In this document: positions 32,416 to 41,835 of the stretch, in pieces
How positions within the stretch are numbered: the stretch's first letter is position 1
How the letters are laid out: every line of letters begins with the position of its first letter
From: Heliopora coerulea
Taxonomy: Eukaryota; Cnidaria; Anthozoa; Scleralcyonacea; Helioporidae
NCBI GenBank assembly: GCA_030142905.1
Contig: JASJOG010000281.1
Coordinates: forward strand, 1-64,000
Length of the DNA: 64,000 nt
Reading direction: 5' to 3'
Notes under the pieces: generated by a model
Seen by the model: the letters and a program-made list of their open reading frames with translations, nothing else
What the model was told of the DNA's origin: nothing
Databases searched by the model: none
Translations under genes and position numbers: made by a program

Positions 32416-33121
32416 CACCATTCCCACCAAACTCTGTGCCCAGCACTTGCGGCCGACATGGACGTTCTCAACAGCAGCACAGCTCCCAAGAAAACAGTTG
32501 TGAGAGCCTCTCAATGAGAAGGCATTTCCAACTTCCCAATATTTTGGAGTCTGAAGAACAACCTGATGTTAGGCCTGGTGACTTGTATTATCTTTATCAA
32601 ACCAACCAGTCACACATGGGACTTGTTGATGATTTCAAATGAATGCTAATTGACATTTAGTGTAGAACTGTGAAATGCATTTAAACATAACGTTGAGTTT
32701 TGAAAATTTTAAGAAAAAGTTGTCAGAGTTCTTGAATAGGTTTCACTGTCAAGGTATAAGAGTTTGTATTCTTCTGGAGCTTTATAGTTATGTTTCGTTG
32801 TTCTTCATAATATGAAATAGTTCTGCAAACTTAGTAAAGCATTTTGTGCAAATTATTTGAGTGATATAAAATTAGTGAATTTTAAAACTTGGTTTAGCTA
32901 CAAATTTTATTGAGTATACCTTTCTAAACATGGTTTGCAAATGTTTTTGTGTAATCCTTTTCAAAGTACATTTTGAAATAGTTCTTTCTTCCTCAAGATG
33001 GCTTTAGTTAGAACAACCAAGTTATTTTTGAATCCTGATAATACATGAACACAATTCCATTAATTTTTTTTACCATAAAAGCTAACAACTTAATGTCTTT
33101 TGGTATTACTAAGAATCTATG

Positions 33122-33536
33122 TTACGCTGAATTGATGGGTCCTCTACTCCTCGCATGCTTCCATTGCCAAGAAACTGCACCTTGATCAGATTTAAGATAT
33201 GATTTCAAAGCCTCCCTAACTTTTAATGCAGAATTTGCATATCTGGACCATCTAAGAGGAGGCAAATCTCGAATTGCACTTGTGTTACCATATCTGGAAG
33301 TGATGCTTCGCCATTCTCCAAGTAAGATATTACCTGATCTATCCCACCTATCAACAAAGCCTGATGGAGAATACATGGCACATTCTGTCTGTCTTAAGTA
33401 ATTGTGTAAACAGACAGCAGATTGTGTAATCTTCACAACCGTTTCAACATTTGCCAGTATGGGATTTCGGAAGATCCTCCACCGAGCAAACAAAATTCCG
33501 AAACAGTTCTCAATTATTTTTCTTGCCCTTGATATC
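33122..33536 (-). pseudogene. Harbinger transposase C-terminal exon (minus strand)
   Basis: After an acceptor-like AATTACAG, the frame reads ISRARKIIENCFGILFARWR then IFRNPILANVETVVKITQSA and VCLHNYL. This is the last catalytic block of DDE_Tnp_4 (Harbinger/ALP1) transposases: the R-x-IEN-FG segment holds the final Glu. The tail contains WRSITSRYGNTSAIRDLPPL. This exon frame is open. The central part with the two catalytic aspartates is not found in the window. Confidence 0.82.
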
Positions 33537-33745
33537 CTGTAATTAAAAATGCTCCTCTCCCTATAGCGGGAGACGAAGCACTTTTGATGACCTCTCTTCT
33601 CTTAATAAACACTGTTTTAGACAAGAAAGCGATATTTACCGAGGCTGCTCTTAATGTCTTTGTTTATGAGAAGGATGCCAAGAAACATCACATTACTGGC
33701 ATTTCCACAGCGGAATACGCGGCTGCTAACCGCTAACGTAAGGCG

Positions 33746-34015
33746 ATGTGGGCTTATTCAAGACCTCAGTTCTGGTTTGAACAGCTTTTACCTAGTCGTT
33801 ATCATGACCATTTGTGGCGTGAGAATTTTAGAGTAAGCCGGGACACTTTTCACCACATTTGTAGACTGGTTGACCACTAACTTATGAAGTAAAATACAAT
33901 TTTCCGTGAAGCAATAAAAATGAAAAGCGCGTGGCTGTTGCTCTCTGGCGATTAACTATAGGGAATTTATACGGAACTGTAGAAGTGAGCTTATATTTGG
34001 AATAAGTTGATGGTC
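33746..34015 (+). pseudogene. Harbinger transposase N-terminal part (plus strand, inverted relative to C-terminal exon)
   Basis: MWAYSRPQFWFEQLLPSRYH then DHLWRENFRVSRDTFHHICR and LVD is the conserved N-terminal helical region of Harbinger transposases. After a stop it continues as NTIFREAIKMK and, in another frame, RLTIGNLYGTVEVS, which matches the expected helix-turn-helix approach. It lies on the plus strand, whereas the C-terminal exon 200 bp to the left is on the minus strand. The two halves cannot be one transcript without rearrangement. Confidence 0.75.
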
Positions 34016-34433
34016 TTCAATAGGTCCTCAAGGTCTTTACTTTGGCGCTGGGGCATCCAAAGGAACAGCGAGAATTGTAAAGCGAAAATATCGCGAAGTG
34101 TTATTACTCGTCCGTCATTTTAGATGCATGAGCCGCGGTCTGTCGAATGTCCAATGTTTATTTTTACCAAGAAAATAAATCTTTAGACTTACATCTGTCA
34201 CTATGCGAAATGTGATTGGTTCCTGAACACAGGAGAACAAGTTATACTCACTCGAGATGTAATATAACTTGTCCACTGTTCCCGTTGATCAAGGCGCGGT
34301 AATCCCTTGTTTTCTATTGTGAAAACACCTTGCATTTATAACTCCTTTATCTTCGAACGGGCTGTTTCACTGCGCTTCCGGAGTTTTGTCGCCTTAACTA
34401 ATCAAACTTGTCCTAATGAAAACACAACCTATG

Positions 34434-35007
34434 TTGGAGGTACTGGGAACCAGATTTGCGATTGGCTTGTCATTCCGATTCCGATTCTGTTCTTCTTGTT
34501 TTCACTGGATCGTAAGCGACGGAAGCAGAAACGGAAGCAGAACAAGCAGGAACTCTTCTGATCTTTCTCAATCTGCTTCCGTCGGGCTTACGATTCCGCC
34601 TACTGTGGAATTCCGAAATTCCTTTGGGGGCCGCTACTTTCGGAGGGTCGCAACTTTCGGGGGATTGCTACTTTCTGATAGTTAAAATACGTAAGGAAGA
34701 AACAGCTATTCAAATGACTGGAAATTTAAAATTGGAAAATTAACGATGAACACGTACTTTCTTAAAAGACTTGTATTAGCACTTTTAAGTTGATCGTTAG
34801 CTTTGAATACAAACATTACTATTTGTTGGATAAACATGTGTTTGAAACGTAAAAGTTCCACATTCGAAGGGGCCGCTACTTACGGGGGCCGTTACTTACG
34901 GAATTCTACGGTACGTCTTCATTTTTTAATTTACACAACAGCAAAACACGTCTTACGCTTCCGATTCCGACTCCGCTTCCGAATCCGTCGTTCCTGTAAA
35001 CCAGCCT
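34434..35007 (-). repeat. Harbinger right terminal inverted repeat, split by a MITE
   Basis: Mirror of 24740-25018, with 34603-34911 as an insertion. CTTCCGATTCCGACTCCGCT and the outer TGTAAACCAGCCT are clear. Confidence 0.8.
34603..34911. mobile_element. MITE with TA duplication inside Harbinger repeat
   Basis: Ends CTGTGGAATTCCG at left and, minus strand, CCGTAGAATTCCG at right, each bordered by TA (34601-34602, 34912-34913). The intact left Harbinger repeat shows the pre-insertion site with a single TA, confirming both borders. The interior has repeated GGGGGCCGCTACTT-type words and no ORF. Confidence 0.85.
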
Positions 35008-35999
35008 TGAGTCGAAGAAAAAGCACGATAAAATGTAAGACCATCGTAAAAGTTTTGTCTGACCTAAAATGTGCTTTATTATGTCGGTTTTTTGCTTGGT
35101 TTGGAGGCAATGCTACTTGAGTCTTCAGGTTCTTGATTTGTTACATTGTGAGTTCAAACAGAAAGAACTGGTTGTTTTCTTTTGAGAATATTAGAGTACA
35201 AATGTTATGCTGTATAATTCCGGGTCAACTGATAGACTAAGACAAACTCAACGACAAGCAGATTAGGTAAGTTGAAGCGTTTAGTGACCGATTTTTTAAT
35301 TGTCTCCACTGAACATACCTGTTTCAGCAATTCGTAACCATTTGTCTTGTGACTAAATGTTTACGTTAAATAAACCACTTCTCGGACGAGGGACGTGTTG
35401 CCGAGTTGCTTGAAAGTATTTGTGGGGAGAAATTTTCGAATGTATTTCGTTGGTAAAGATGTTTCAATAACTTGATGACGTACGTCATGGTCTTGCTTAC
35501 TTATCATGTCACTGACAACAAGAATTTTAAGATTTAAAATTCTCAGCCATTTCCTTCCTTCAGTTCTATTTTCAAACAGTGTTTTAATGTTGGGCAATAC
35601 TGTTCAATTTCGGATTTTCTTCAAATGTTTTTGTAAACTCAGTAAACTTATAGCTGAATATCATGCTTACATTGCAAGTTTACGCGTGAACGGTTCTATT
35701 TTCCTCTTAACATGATAATTGTTGATGTTTTCACTCAGATAGCAAAGAAATTTTTTCATTCTTCAAAGGTTCACTGCAGTAATGATGCTTGAAAGTTACT
35801 TTGCAATGAATGCTGTTGGAGTATTGAGAGAAAAGTTTGAACACTTTTGCTTTATCACTTGTTAATTACCAGTACACCTTGTTCGTTTACTTAACCTTAC
35901 AAGCCCCAGATGTCAACCCCTGCTGAATAAAGTCTTCTTGCATTAGCCTGAAGAAATGTGTTGAGGAAAACATCAAGAATAAAATTTACAAAACGCGCG
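35008..35999. other. No recognised gene between Harbinger and gypsy elements
   Basis: Short ORFs on both strands without domain similarity. Confidence 0.45.
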
Positions 36000-36004
36000 A
36001 TTCT

Positions 36005-36444
36005 TTAGCGTGCAGGCAGAGTGAGTCACAAAAAGGCTGCGAGTTAACGTTGAGAAGACTCGTACGCTAATTCCAGTTCGTAACTGATAAACTTTGATAA
36101 CATCACTGTACACAGGAGATTGACATCTAAAATGATCGACGAGCAAAAGGGAGAACTCAGTGTATCCTGACCTTTTGCGAGACAAAAGAGAACCAACATT
36201 TCACTGTCTGTGCTAGGACAATTATAAGTATTTTATTGATTCGTATCGGAAATATGTGGGTTAGTAGGAATGACAGAGGAGTGTAAAAGAAATGTCCGTG
36301 GTAAGATAAACCCATTAGTGCGTCAAAAATTCATATGGACGTTCATAAGATTGTTTCCTTATCAGATTGTGTTGGCTACAACCGCAAGGCAATGTTCTAA
36401 TTAATTTAAACACGCAACGTTTATAGTGCTGAGGAGGTGCTACA
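36005..36444 (-). repeat. Gypsy 3' LTR (minus strand)
   Basis: Shares GAGTGAGTCACAAAAAGGCT, GTATCCTGACCTTTTGCGAG and ATATGTGGGTTAGTAGGAAT in order with 41360-41830. A G-rich tract (minus strand AGGGGGCTCC) just outside is the polypurine tract. Confidence 0.85.
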
Positions 36445-36599
36445 GGAGCCCCCTGCCAGTGAGAAAGTTAATAAAATTAACAGCAAACAATGATAACAAA
36501 GCCCTTATCAAAATGGACTTGGCGACCTGAACGGGTCTGGCCAACTGGCGCGGATTCATCGATGAGAGGAGAGGGTGTACTGGGAGGTGTGGATGTAGG

Positions 36600-36962
36600 C
36601 TAGTTGTCAGATGTTGTGGGAGAGATGGCTGTATCCATATGAGCACACTTGAGACGATCAGTAGAGATAGCGTCCGTACGAGTTCCCAAGTCAATTTTAG
36701 AATGTTTGGGTGAGCGAGAAATCACTTTGAATGGTCGATCATAGGGTGCTTGCAAGGGTTTGCAGACGGGGTCCCGGCGGACAAAGACGTGACTGCACGT
36801 TTGTAGAGCTTTAAGCACAGGGGAATCCCATTGTTGAGAGCGAGAAGGTGGTGGCTGTAGGTCTTTTAGAGTTCGTTTGAGGCAGTCAACGTAGACAGTT
36901 GGATTCAAAGAGCTGTCAGTAGAAAGAATAAAAACGTCACTAGGAAGACGTAAGTAAGTGGC
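36600..36962 (-). pseudogene. Gypsy integrase C-terminal fragment
   Basis: RLPSDVFILSTDSSLNPTVY, then LQTCSHVFVRRDPVCKPLQA, PYDRPFKVISRSPKH and DRLKCAHMD is the conserved end of gypsy integrase (the HVFVR.D..R.PLQ.PYDGPF block). It joins the RNase H stub after loss of the rest of RNase H, the zinc finger and the integrase core. Confidence 0.85.
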
Positions 36963-37290
36963 TTGTGGTCGATTAAAACGAAGAAGTTACGACCTTCAAG
37001 GAAGTTTCGAAAGTGTGGAAGTGAAAGATAGACAGAGAAATGTTCACGTCCCAAGGTGCTGTACCGAAACGCTGCGGGTTGCAGGCTTTTAGGAAAAAAG
37101 GCGATGGGTTGCCAAGTGTTGTCTACCATTTGCTGCAGAGCAGCGCCGACGGCTACATCCGAAGCGTCCGTCATGACACAAAAGTTGCGTCTGGCTTTGA
37201 TAGGACAGGAGTGTGGCATTGGCCAGGGCGTTTTTAATGCTGTGGAAGGCTAGTTCAGCGACATCAGTCCATTGAAGTGGTGCATTGTGC
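36960..37290 (-). pseudogene. Gypsy RNase H fragment
   Basis: Minus strand: TDASDVAVGAALQQMVDNTW, QPIAFFPKSLQPAAFRYSTL and FVLIDHKPLTY are the start of a Ty3/gypsy RNase H with its first Asp. Upstream, a neighbouring frame reads WTDVAELAFHSIKNALANAT, the preceding connection segment. The RT itself is missing. The frame jumps from DHKPLTY straight into the end of integrase at about 36960. Confidence 0.85.
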
Positions 37291-37469
37291 TGCTTAATTC
37301 TCCTTCACTTCTTCTCCGACTGATACTCACAATACTGTTGCAGATCTCGAGCGGCGAGAGGTATGGATACCACACTTAATAAAACGAACTGCGCATGTCT
37401 TAAATATCCTCTTTTCTCTTGTGGCATTATTTTCGGACCACAGTTACTCATTTGCATGATAAATCCAAC

Positions 37470-37478
37470 TATTTATAA
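37470..37478 (+). promoter_or_regulatory. TATA-like box upstream of the DIRS-like gag
   Basis: TATTTATAA located 30 bases before the ATG at 37508; would imply a very short leader. Confidence 0.35.
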
Positions 37479-37507
37479 AGCATCTGACATAAAGAATCAA
37501 CGACAAC

Positions 37508-39013
37508 ATGTCTTCGAACGAAATACAAACCGTAAGTAACCCAAAATCTTGTTTGCCGAGTGTTATTGACGTTTTCAGGATAAAATACTGACAATGTTAT
37601 GAGTGACATGTTTGAGGAAGTTGATCGTCCAGGTTAGTGTAGTCTTGAGAAAGACTGTTGGTTGAAGTGACTGACGTTTCGACAGCCTTAGCGGCGGTCA
37701 TCTTGACTCTGAAGATTACCGCCGCTAAGGCTGTCGAAACGTCAGTCACTTCAACCAACAGTCTTTCTCAAGACTACACTAACCTGAACGATCAACATCC
37801 TTAAACATGTCACGATTCTCCCAGGTTCAAACCATTTACTATAATGTTATGAGTGTTGTCTACTAGTAAATGCGAGTATATCATATATGTTTTGTTTACA
37901 TATACGGTTAAATGGTATTAAAACTTCCCGGGACTAGTTTGAGATCTCTCAAGAGGCTGAAACCTTAGATAAGAGTTTTTAGGGATTCCTATGTTATTGT
38001 ATGAAATGTGAATACATTTCGAAGGTATGAGTCAATGACCGCCTTCTGTTATCCTATAGGGTTACGAAACGGAGCCAGACGTCCCGATCCAGAAGGCGGG
38101 CGCTGGTGAAGCCATTTCTCGACAGGATTTAGAGAAAATAGTGGCTGAGACAGTGGCAAAATCCCTGCCGATTGACCTATCAAGCATGCTAGCTACAGGG
38201 GGCCTTCAACCATTAAGTGCCATACCTCCTAGACAGGAGGTAGAACCTACAGCTGATAATATACCAGCCCAGACAACCACAAGCCGAGGGGACCGGTTTT
38301 ATATAACTGAAGCCAAAGCAAACCTTTCCGAAGAGTTGAGGATGTTGACCATTCAAGCCTTTTCAAAATCTCTACCCAAGGGAACCTGGCAAGGGCTCTT
38401 AAAGAACTATCCTGCTCTAACGGGCACTGAATCCCTTCTAAATGCTCCAACAATGGAAGCAGGCATGAAGGAGGAGATACGCAAAAGGCATGGGTACCAT
38501 AAAACCAAAGAGGTGTTCACCTTTGATGATGCCCTAGCTGATAAACAAAGGGCCTTCCTTATTGCTGTGCGACCAATTCTGGCAGCCCTCACTGCACTGG
38601 ATAACCTCAGTGAGGATGATGACCCTGATCCTGACCTTATTAAAGGTATGCTAGAGGATGCTCTCGTCCTCCTGGGCAATGCTAACGTTTGGCTAAACTC
38701 TTGGCGCCAGCTTCGCTTTTCAGAATATCTTACTGAAATTGGTAAGCGTACTCTTAAAGAAGAGATACCGTCTGACCAACACCTCTTCCCTGATCGTTTT
38801 CACGACAGGATTAAGGACGAGTATAATCATACGACCACCAACAAGAGCTTGATAAGCAAACCTCCTGACCGACCACCTCAGGCCGGAAAGTTTGTGCCAT
38901 TTCGTCAGCCCTTTCGAGGTCGCTCAAGTTCCAGCCCTTCAGGCAGTGGAAGGAAACGGAAATGGAACTTTAACCGAGGTCGCAGTACCGGAAACCCAAA
39001 ACGAAATGATTAA
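37508..39013 (+). CDS. DIRS-like Gag protein, two exons
   Basis: Exon 1 (37508-37531) MSSNEIQT ends at ACC|GTAAGT. Exon 2 starts after TCCTATAG at 38060 in matching phase 0 (GYETEPDVPIQKAGAGEAIS) and runs open to a TAA at 39013, about 325 codons in total. The C-terminal half holds DALVLLGNANVWLNSWRQLR, a pattern like the LLG-A..--RR helix of DIRS gag proteins. The last 40 residues are basic and Arg/Ser/Gly-rich (FRGRSSSSPSGSGRKRK), suggesting nucleic-acid binding. The long open frame is striking beside the decayed neighbours. Alternatives are a domesticated gag or a recent insertion. Function is inferred from pattern only. Confidence 0.58.
37606..37842. mobile_element. 237-bp inverted pair of PLE ends in the gag intron
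   Basis: Left arm 37606-37704 and right arm 37713-37813 are near-perfect reverse complements (hairpin of roughly 100 bp). Each matches the end of PLE fragment C at 14326-14440 (GCTGTCGAAACGTCAGTCAC, CAACAGTCTTTCTCAAGACT). A 13-bp direct repeat AATGTTATGAGTG (37593-37605, 37843-37855) flanks the insertion as target duplication. Confidence 0.85.
37705..37752 (+). ncRNA. Hammerhead-like motif in the inverted PLE pair
   Basis: CTGAAGA 37709-37715, stem II TACCGCC/GGCTGTC, GAAACGTC 37736-37743, stem I GACT/AGTC. The mirror copy on the minus strand has GAAAC but reads TCAAGATGA instead of CTGAAGATGA, so only the plus arm has a complete core. Confidence 0.6.
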
Positions 39014-41155
39014 ATCTTTCTAAAGGTTTCCTAAAAGTTTTCAACAACATTTTAATATCAGGGAGATTTCCTGAAGTGTGGACTGAGGGCTTAATAACAC
39101 CTATCCACAAATCAGGAAACTCCTTCGATCCCAACAACTATCGAGGTATTTGTGTGTCAGGTTGCATGAGCAAATTATTTTGCTCAATCTTGAACAATAG
39201 ATTAATGAACTTTGTAAAAGAACAGAAACTAACCTACCCAACTCAAATTGGATTTATGCCTGGAAATAGAACGGCAGATCATGTTCTTACATTGAAAATT
39301 CTATATGATAAATATGTTACAAAGAGTGAGAATGAAAAAATCTATGCATGTTTTGTCGATTTCAGAAAAGCATTTGATTCCGTCTGGCATCAAGGCTTAT
39401 TTTACCAACTAATTAAAAATAACATTGGAGGGCATTTCTACTATTTAATCCGAGATCTATACTCAAACATAAAATGTGCAATAAAACCATCGGAAGGTAT
39501 AACGCGTTTTTTTCTCATACAGAAAGGGAGTTCGTCAAGGATGCATTTTAAGCCCTTTATTATTTAATATCTGTATAAATGAACTTCCAAAACTATTTGA
39601 ATAAACACAATCAGATCCATTTGTATTACCAAATGGAACTACAATCAACAGCCTCCTATAAGCAGATTACCTCATTATTCTTTCACGTTCAAAATCAGGT
39701 TTACAAAATTGTCTAAACCAGCTGCACGAATGGTGCAGCAAGTGGCTAATGGAAATCAATATCAAGAAAACAAAAATTATGGTTTTCCAAAAACACAATT
39801 CCAAATTACCAAACCTTCTTTTCTACATAGGAAATGAAAAGATTGATTTAGTCAAAGAATATAACTATCTTGGCCTCAAACTTGTACCATATGGCAAATT
39901 TAAACTTGCACAAAAGCAACTCAGTGAAAAAGCTCTATATGCTCTGTAAATAATTCGTAAAAAATTGGATATAAATAAGCTGTCACCAAAAACAGCTATC
40001 AAAATCTTTGACACAATTATTTCCCCTATTCTGCTATATAATTCAGAAGTCTGGGGAGCATATGAAAAAAACGACTTAAATAAATGGGATAATTCAGAAA
40101 TTGAAAAACTACACCAAAGATTCTGCAAGCTATATTTGGGTGTGAACAGAAAAGCGAGTAATGTGGCTTGTAGAAGTGAACTTGGGAAGTATCCACTTCT
40201 GATCTCAATCAAAAAGAATATAATAAACTATTTTAAACACATCTATAAATTAGAGCGGCTCTAATTATTAGACGACAACTCAATTGTAAAACAATGATTC
40301 CAAATGTCTAAACAATTATATAACAATGGTAAAGAATCTTTCTATGGTAACGCCATAACCTTGCTAAAATCACTCTATGGTAATACAACAAATTTTTAAA
40401 ACGATATAATCAATTATGATAGAAAAACTGTCGTAAATAAGATGAAAGAAAAATATGTCGAGTTTTGGCGACATAAAATAATTAACTCCTCGAAATTATC
40501 CTTTTTTTGTACATTTAAAAAAGAGTATAAAATGGAAGAATACCTGTCTCTTATTAAAAATACGGAAATAAGGAAGACATTTTCTCAATATAGAGTAAGC
40601 AACCATAAGTTGCAAATTGAGCAAGGACGATATGAAAACACTCCTCGTGAACAACGTATCTGCAAACTTTGTCACTCTGGCGATGTGGAAAACGAGCTGC
40701 ATTTCGCCTTAACATGCCAGAAATACGAATATTTAAGAAACAAATCTAACAACATACTTAAACGCATTTTCTATCTCAATACCTCGCTAGAAGGTAAACA
40801 AAAACTATTTGAACTTGCAATGTCTTCAGACGATCCAGTTCTATTTAACTTACTATTCAAGTATATATTTCTTTGCTTTACCAAAAGGGAAGATAGTCTC
40901 AAATCCATGAAAGTCAAGGAATAGTGAAGAGGTTCAGAAACCTAACGTGTAAATATCCCTTAAATACACTTTTTCAATTTTGTACTTTTTCTATATACTT
41001 AATCTACGTACTTATTTTGTTTTCTTATAAGTTATAGTTAATCTTAAAATAACAAAACAAAACAAAAAAAACTCTCTACCTCATATACTACAAACTATAT
41101 ATTCTAGCAATGCCTGTAAATAGGTCATGCATTTAAATAATAATAATAATAATAC
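39014..41155 (+). mobile_element. LINE (non-LTR retrotransposon), 5'-truncated
   Basis: Starts inside RT and ends in an AATAATAAT tail (41136-41155), the kind of simple-repeat 3' end some LINE clades use. It abuts the gypsy gag remnant at its right. Clade not assigned. Confidence 0.82.
39025..40924 (+). pseudogene. LINE reverse transcriptase and C-terminal region, broken frame
   Basis: Segment 1 (to 39567): TPIHKSGNSFDPNNYRGICV, YPTQIGFMPGNRTADHVLTL and ACFVDFRKAFDSVWHQGLFY (palm Asp). A frameshift near 39525 leads to RKGVRQGCILSPLLFNICIN. The YADD box region around 39655 reads in a frame interrupted by TAA. Segment 2 (39749-40264) has LMEINIKKTKIMVFQK and ILLYNSEVWGAY. Segment 3 (40442-40924) holds CKLCHSGDVENELHFALTC, a C-terminal zinc-knuckle-like motif of LINE proteins. 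The APE endonuclease is missing through 5' truncation. Confidence 0.85.
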
Positions 41156-41305
41156 CACGCGTTGTAAATTGCGCCTCCACTTTTGTGAACCAAGCACTAT
41201 ATCGTTCGGCGATTAGGGCGGCAATTTGACGCTAACGGCAGAGGTGGATGACTGGAACGGCGATGCGCCACGTCGTTGGCTATTCGTAGCAGTTGAACTC
41301 TCCAT
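41156..41305 (-). pseudogene. Gypsy gag N-terminal fragment
   Basis: ATG at 41305 on the minus strand: MESSTATNSQRRG, then VKLPP, and after a frame slip AWFTKVEAQFTTRG, the conserved start of gypsy gag (VKLPPFW..WF..VEAQF in the family). It is cut at about 41156, where the LINE tail begins. Confidence 0.65.
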
Positions 41306-41330
41306 GGCAAACGTAGATAAAAAAAGTTCT

Positions 41331-41344
41331 CGTCGGGGTCACCA
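41331..41344 (-). promoter_or_regulatory. Gypsy primer binding site
   Basis: Minus strand TGGTGACCCCGACG directly follows the LTR, a primer site common in metazoan Ty3/gypsy elements. I do not name the tRNA. Confidence 0.7.
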
Positions 41345-41346
41345 AT

Positions 41347-41830
41347 CTAGCGCGCGAGGCTGAGTGAGTCACAAAAAGGCTGCGAGCTAAGGTTGAAAAC
41401 ACTCGTACGCTAATTCTAGCTCGTAACTGATGAACTTTAATGACATCACTGTGCAGAGGAGATCGAGATCTAAATAGTTGACGAGCAAAAGGGAGAGCTC
41501 AGTGTATCCTGACCTTTTGCGAGACAAAAGAGGACCAACTTTTTGCTGTCTGTGCTAAGACAATTATAAGTATTTTATTCATTAGTATCTCAAATATGTG
41601 GGTTAGTAGGAATGACAGAGGAGTGCAAAACGAATGTCCGTGGTAAGGTAAACTCATTAGTGCGTCAAAACTTTATATGGGCGTTCATAAGGTAAATTCT
41701 TTATCAGATTGTGTTGGCTGCAACCAGTATAAGTAAAAACTAAAAATAACAAAATTATGTTAATCGCAAGGCAATGTTCCACTTGATTTAAACACACGAT
41801 GTTTATAACTAATCTTGAGGAGGCACTACA
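41347..41830 (-). repeat. Gypsy 5' LTR (minus strand)
   Basis: Partner of 36005-36444. It has an extra AT-rich segment (about 41730-41765) that the other LTR lacks. Divergence from its partner is clear by eye, so the insertion is old. Confidence 0.85.
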
Positions 41831-41835
41831 ATTCC

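Larger units (their letters stand above)
24740..35007. mobile_element. Harbinger (PIF) element, degenerate, carrying nested insertions
   Basis: Long terminal inverted repeats: 24740-25018 at left and 34434-35007 at right share AATCGGAAGCGTAAGACG, TTAAAAAATGAAGACGTA and CAAATCTGGTTCCCAGTACC in mirror order. The outer ends are AGGCTG..TTTACA next to TTA (24737-24739) and TGA (35008-35010), compatible with the 3-bp TWA duplication of this superfamily after one mutation. Inside are a MADF/BESS-type gene and transposase pieces, the usual two-gene content. Removing the BEL/Pao insertion (6.3 kb) and a 0.3-kb MITE leaves about 3.6 kb, a normal Harbinger size. Confidence 0.82.
37300..39013 (+). mobile_element. 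DIRS-like element fragment (5' part with gag)
   Basis: A plus-strand block inserted in the gypsy interior. It has a TATTTATAA box at 37470-37478, an ATG 30 bases later, a small first exon, an intron and a long gag-like exon. Downstream RT and tyrosine recombinase genes of a DIRS element are absent, replaced by the LINE. Confidence 0.55.
36005..41830 (-). mobile_element. Ty3/gypsy LTR retrotransposon, old, internally deleted and invaded
   Basis: Two diverged LTRs in the same orientation (36005-36444 and about 41347-41830), starting TGTAGCACC/TGTAGTGCC on the minus strand. Outer flanks ATTCT (36000-36004) and ATTCC (41831-41835) are a plausible target duplication. A primer site and gag start lie beside the right LTR, and RNase H and integrase remnants beside the left. 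The middle is replaced by a DIRS-like ORF and a LINE. Confidence 0.78.

Noticed and set aside
34307..34685. ORFs over the Harbinger right repeat
   Set aside because: Arise from the repeated CGGAAGC-type words of the terminal inverted repeat.
37508..41155. A single chimeric element with DIRS-like gag and LINE RT
   Set aside because: The LINE lacks its endonuclease and starts abruptly inside RT, as 5'-truncated insertions do; simple juxtaposition explains the order.
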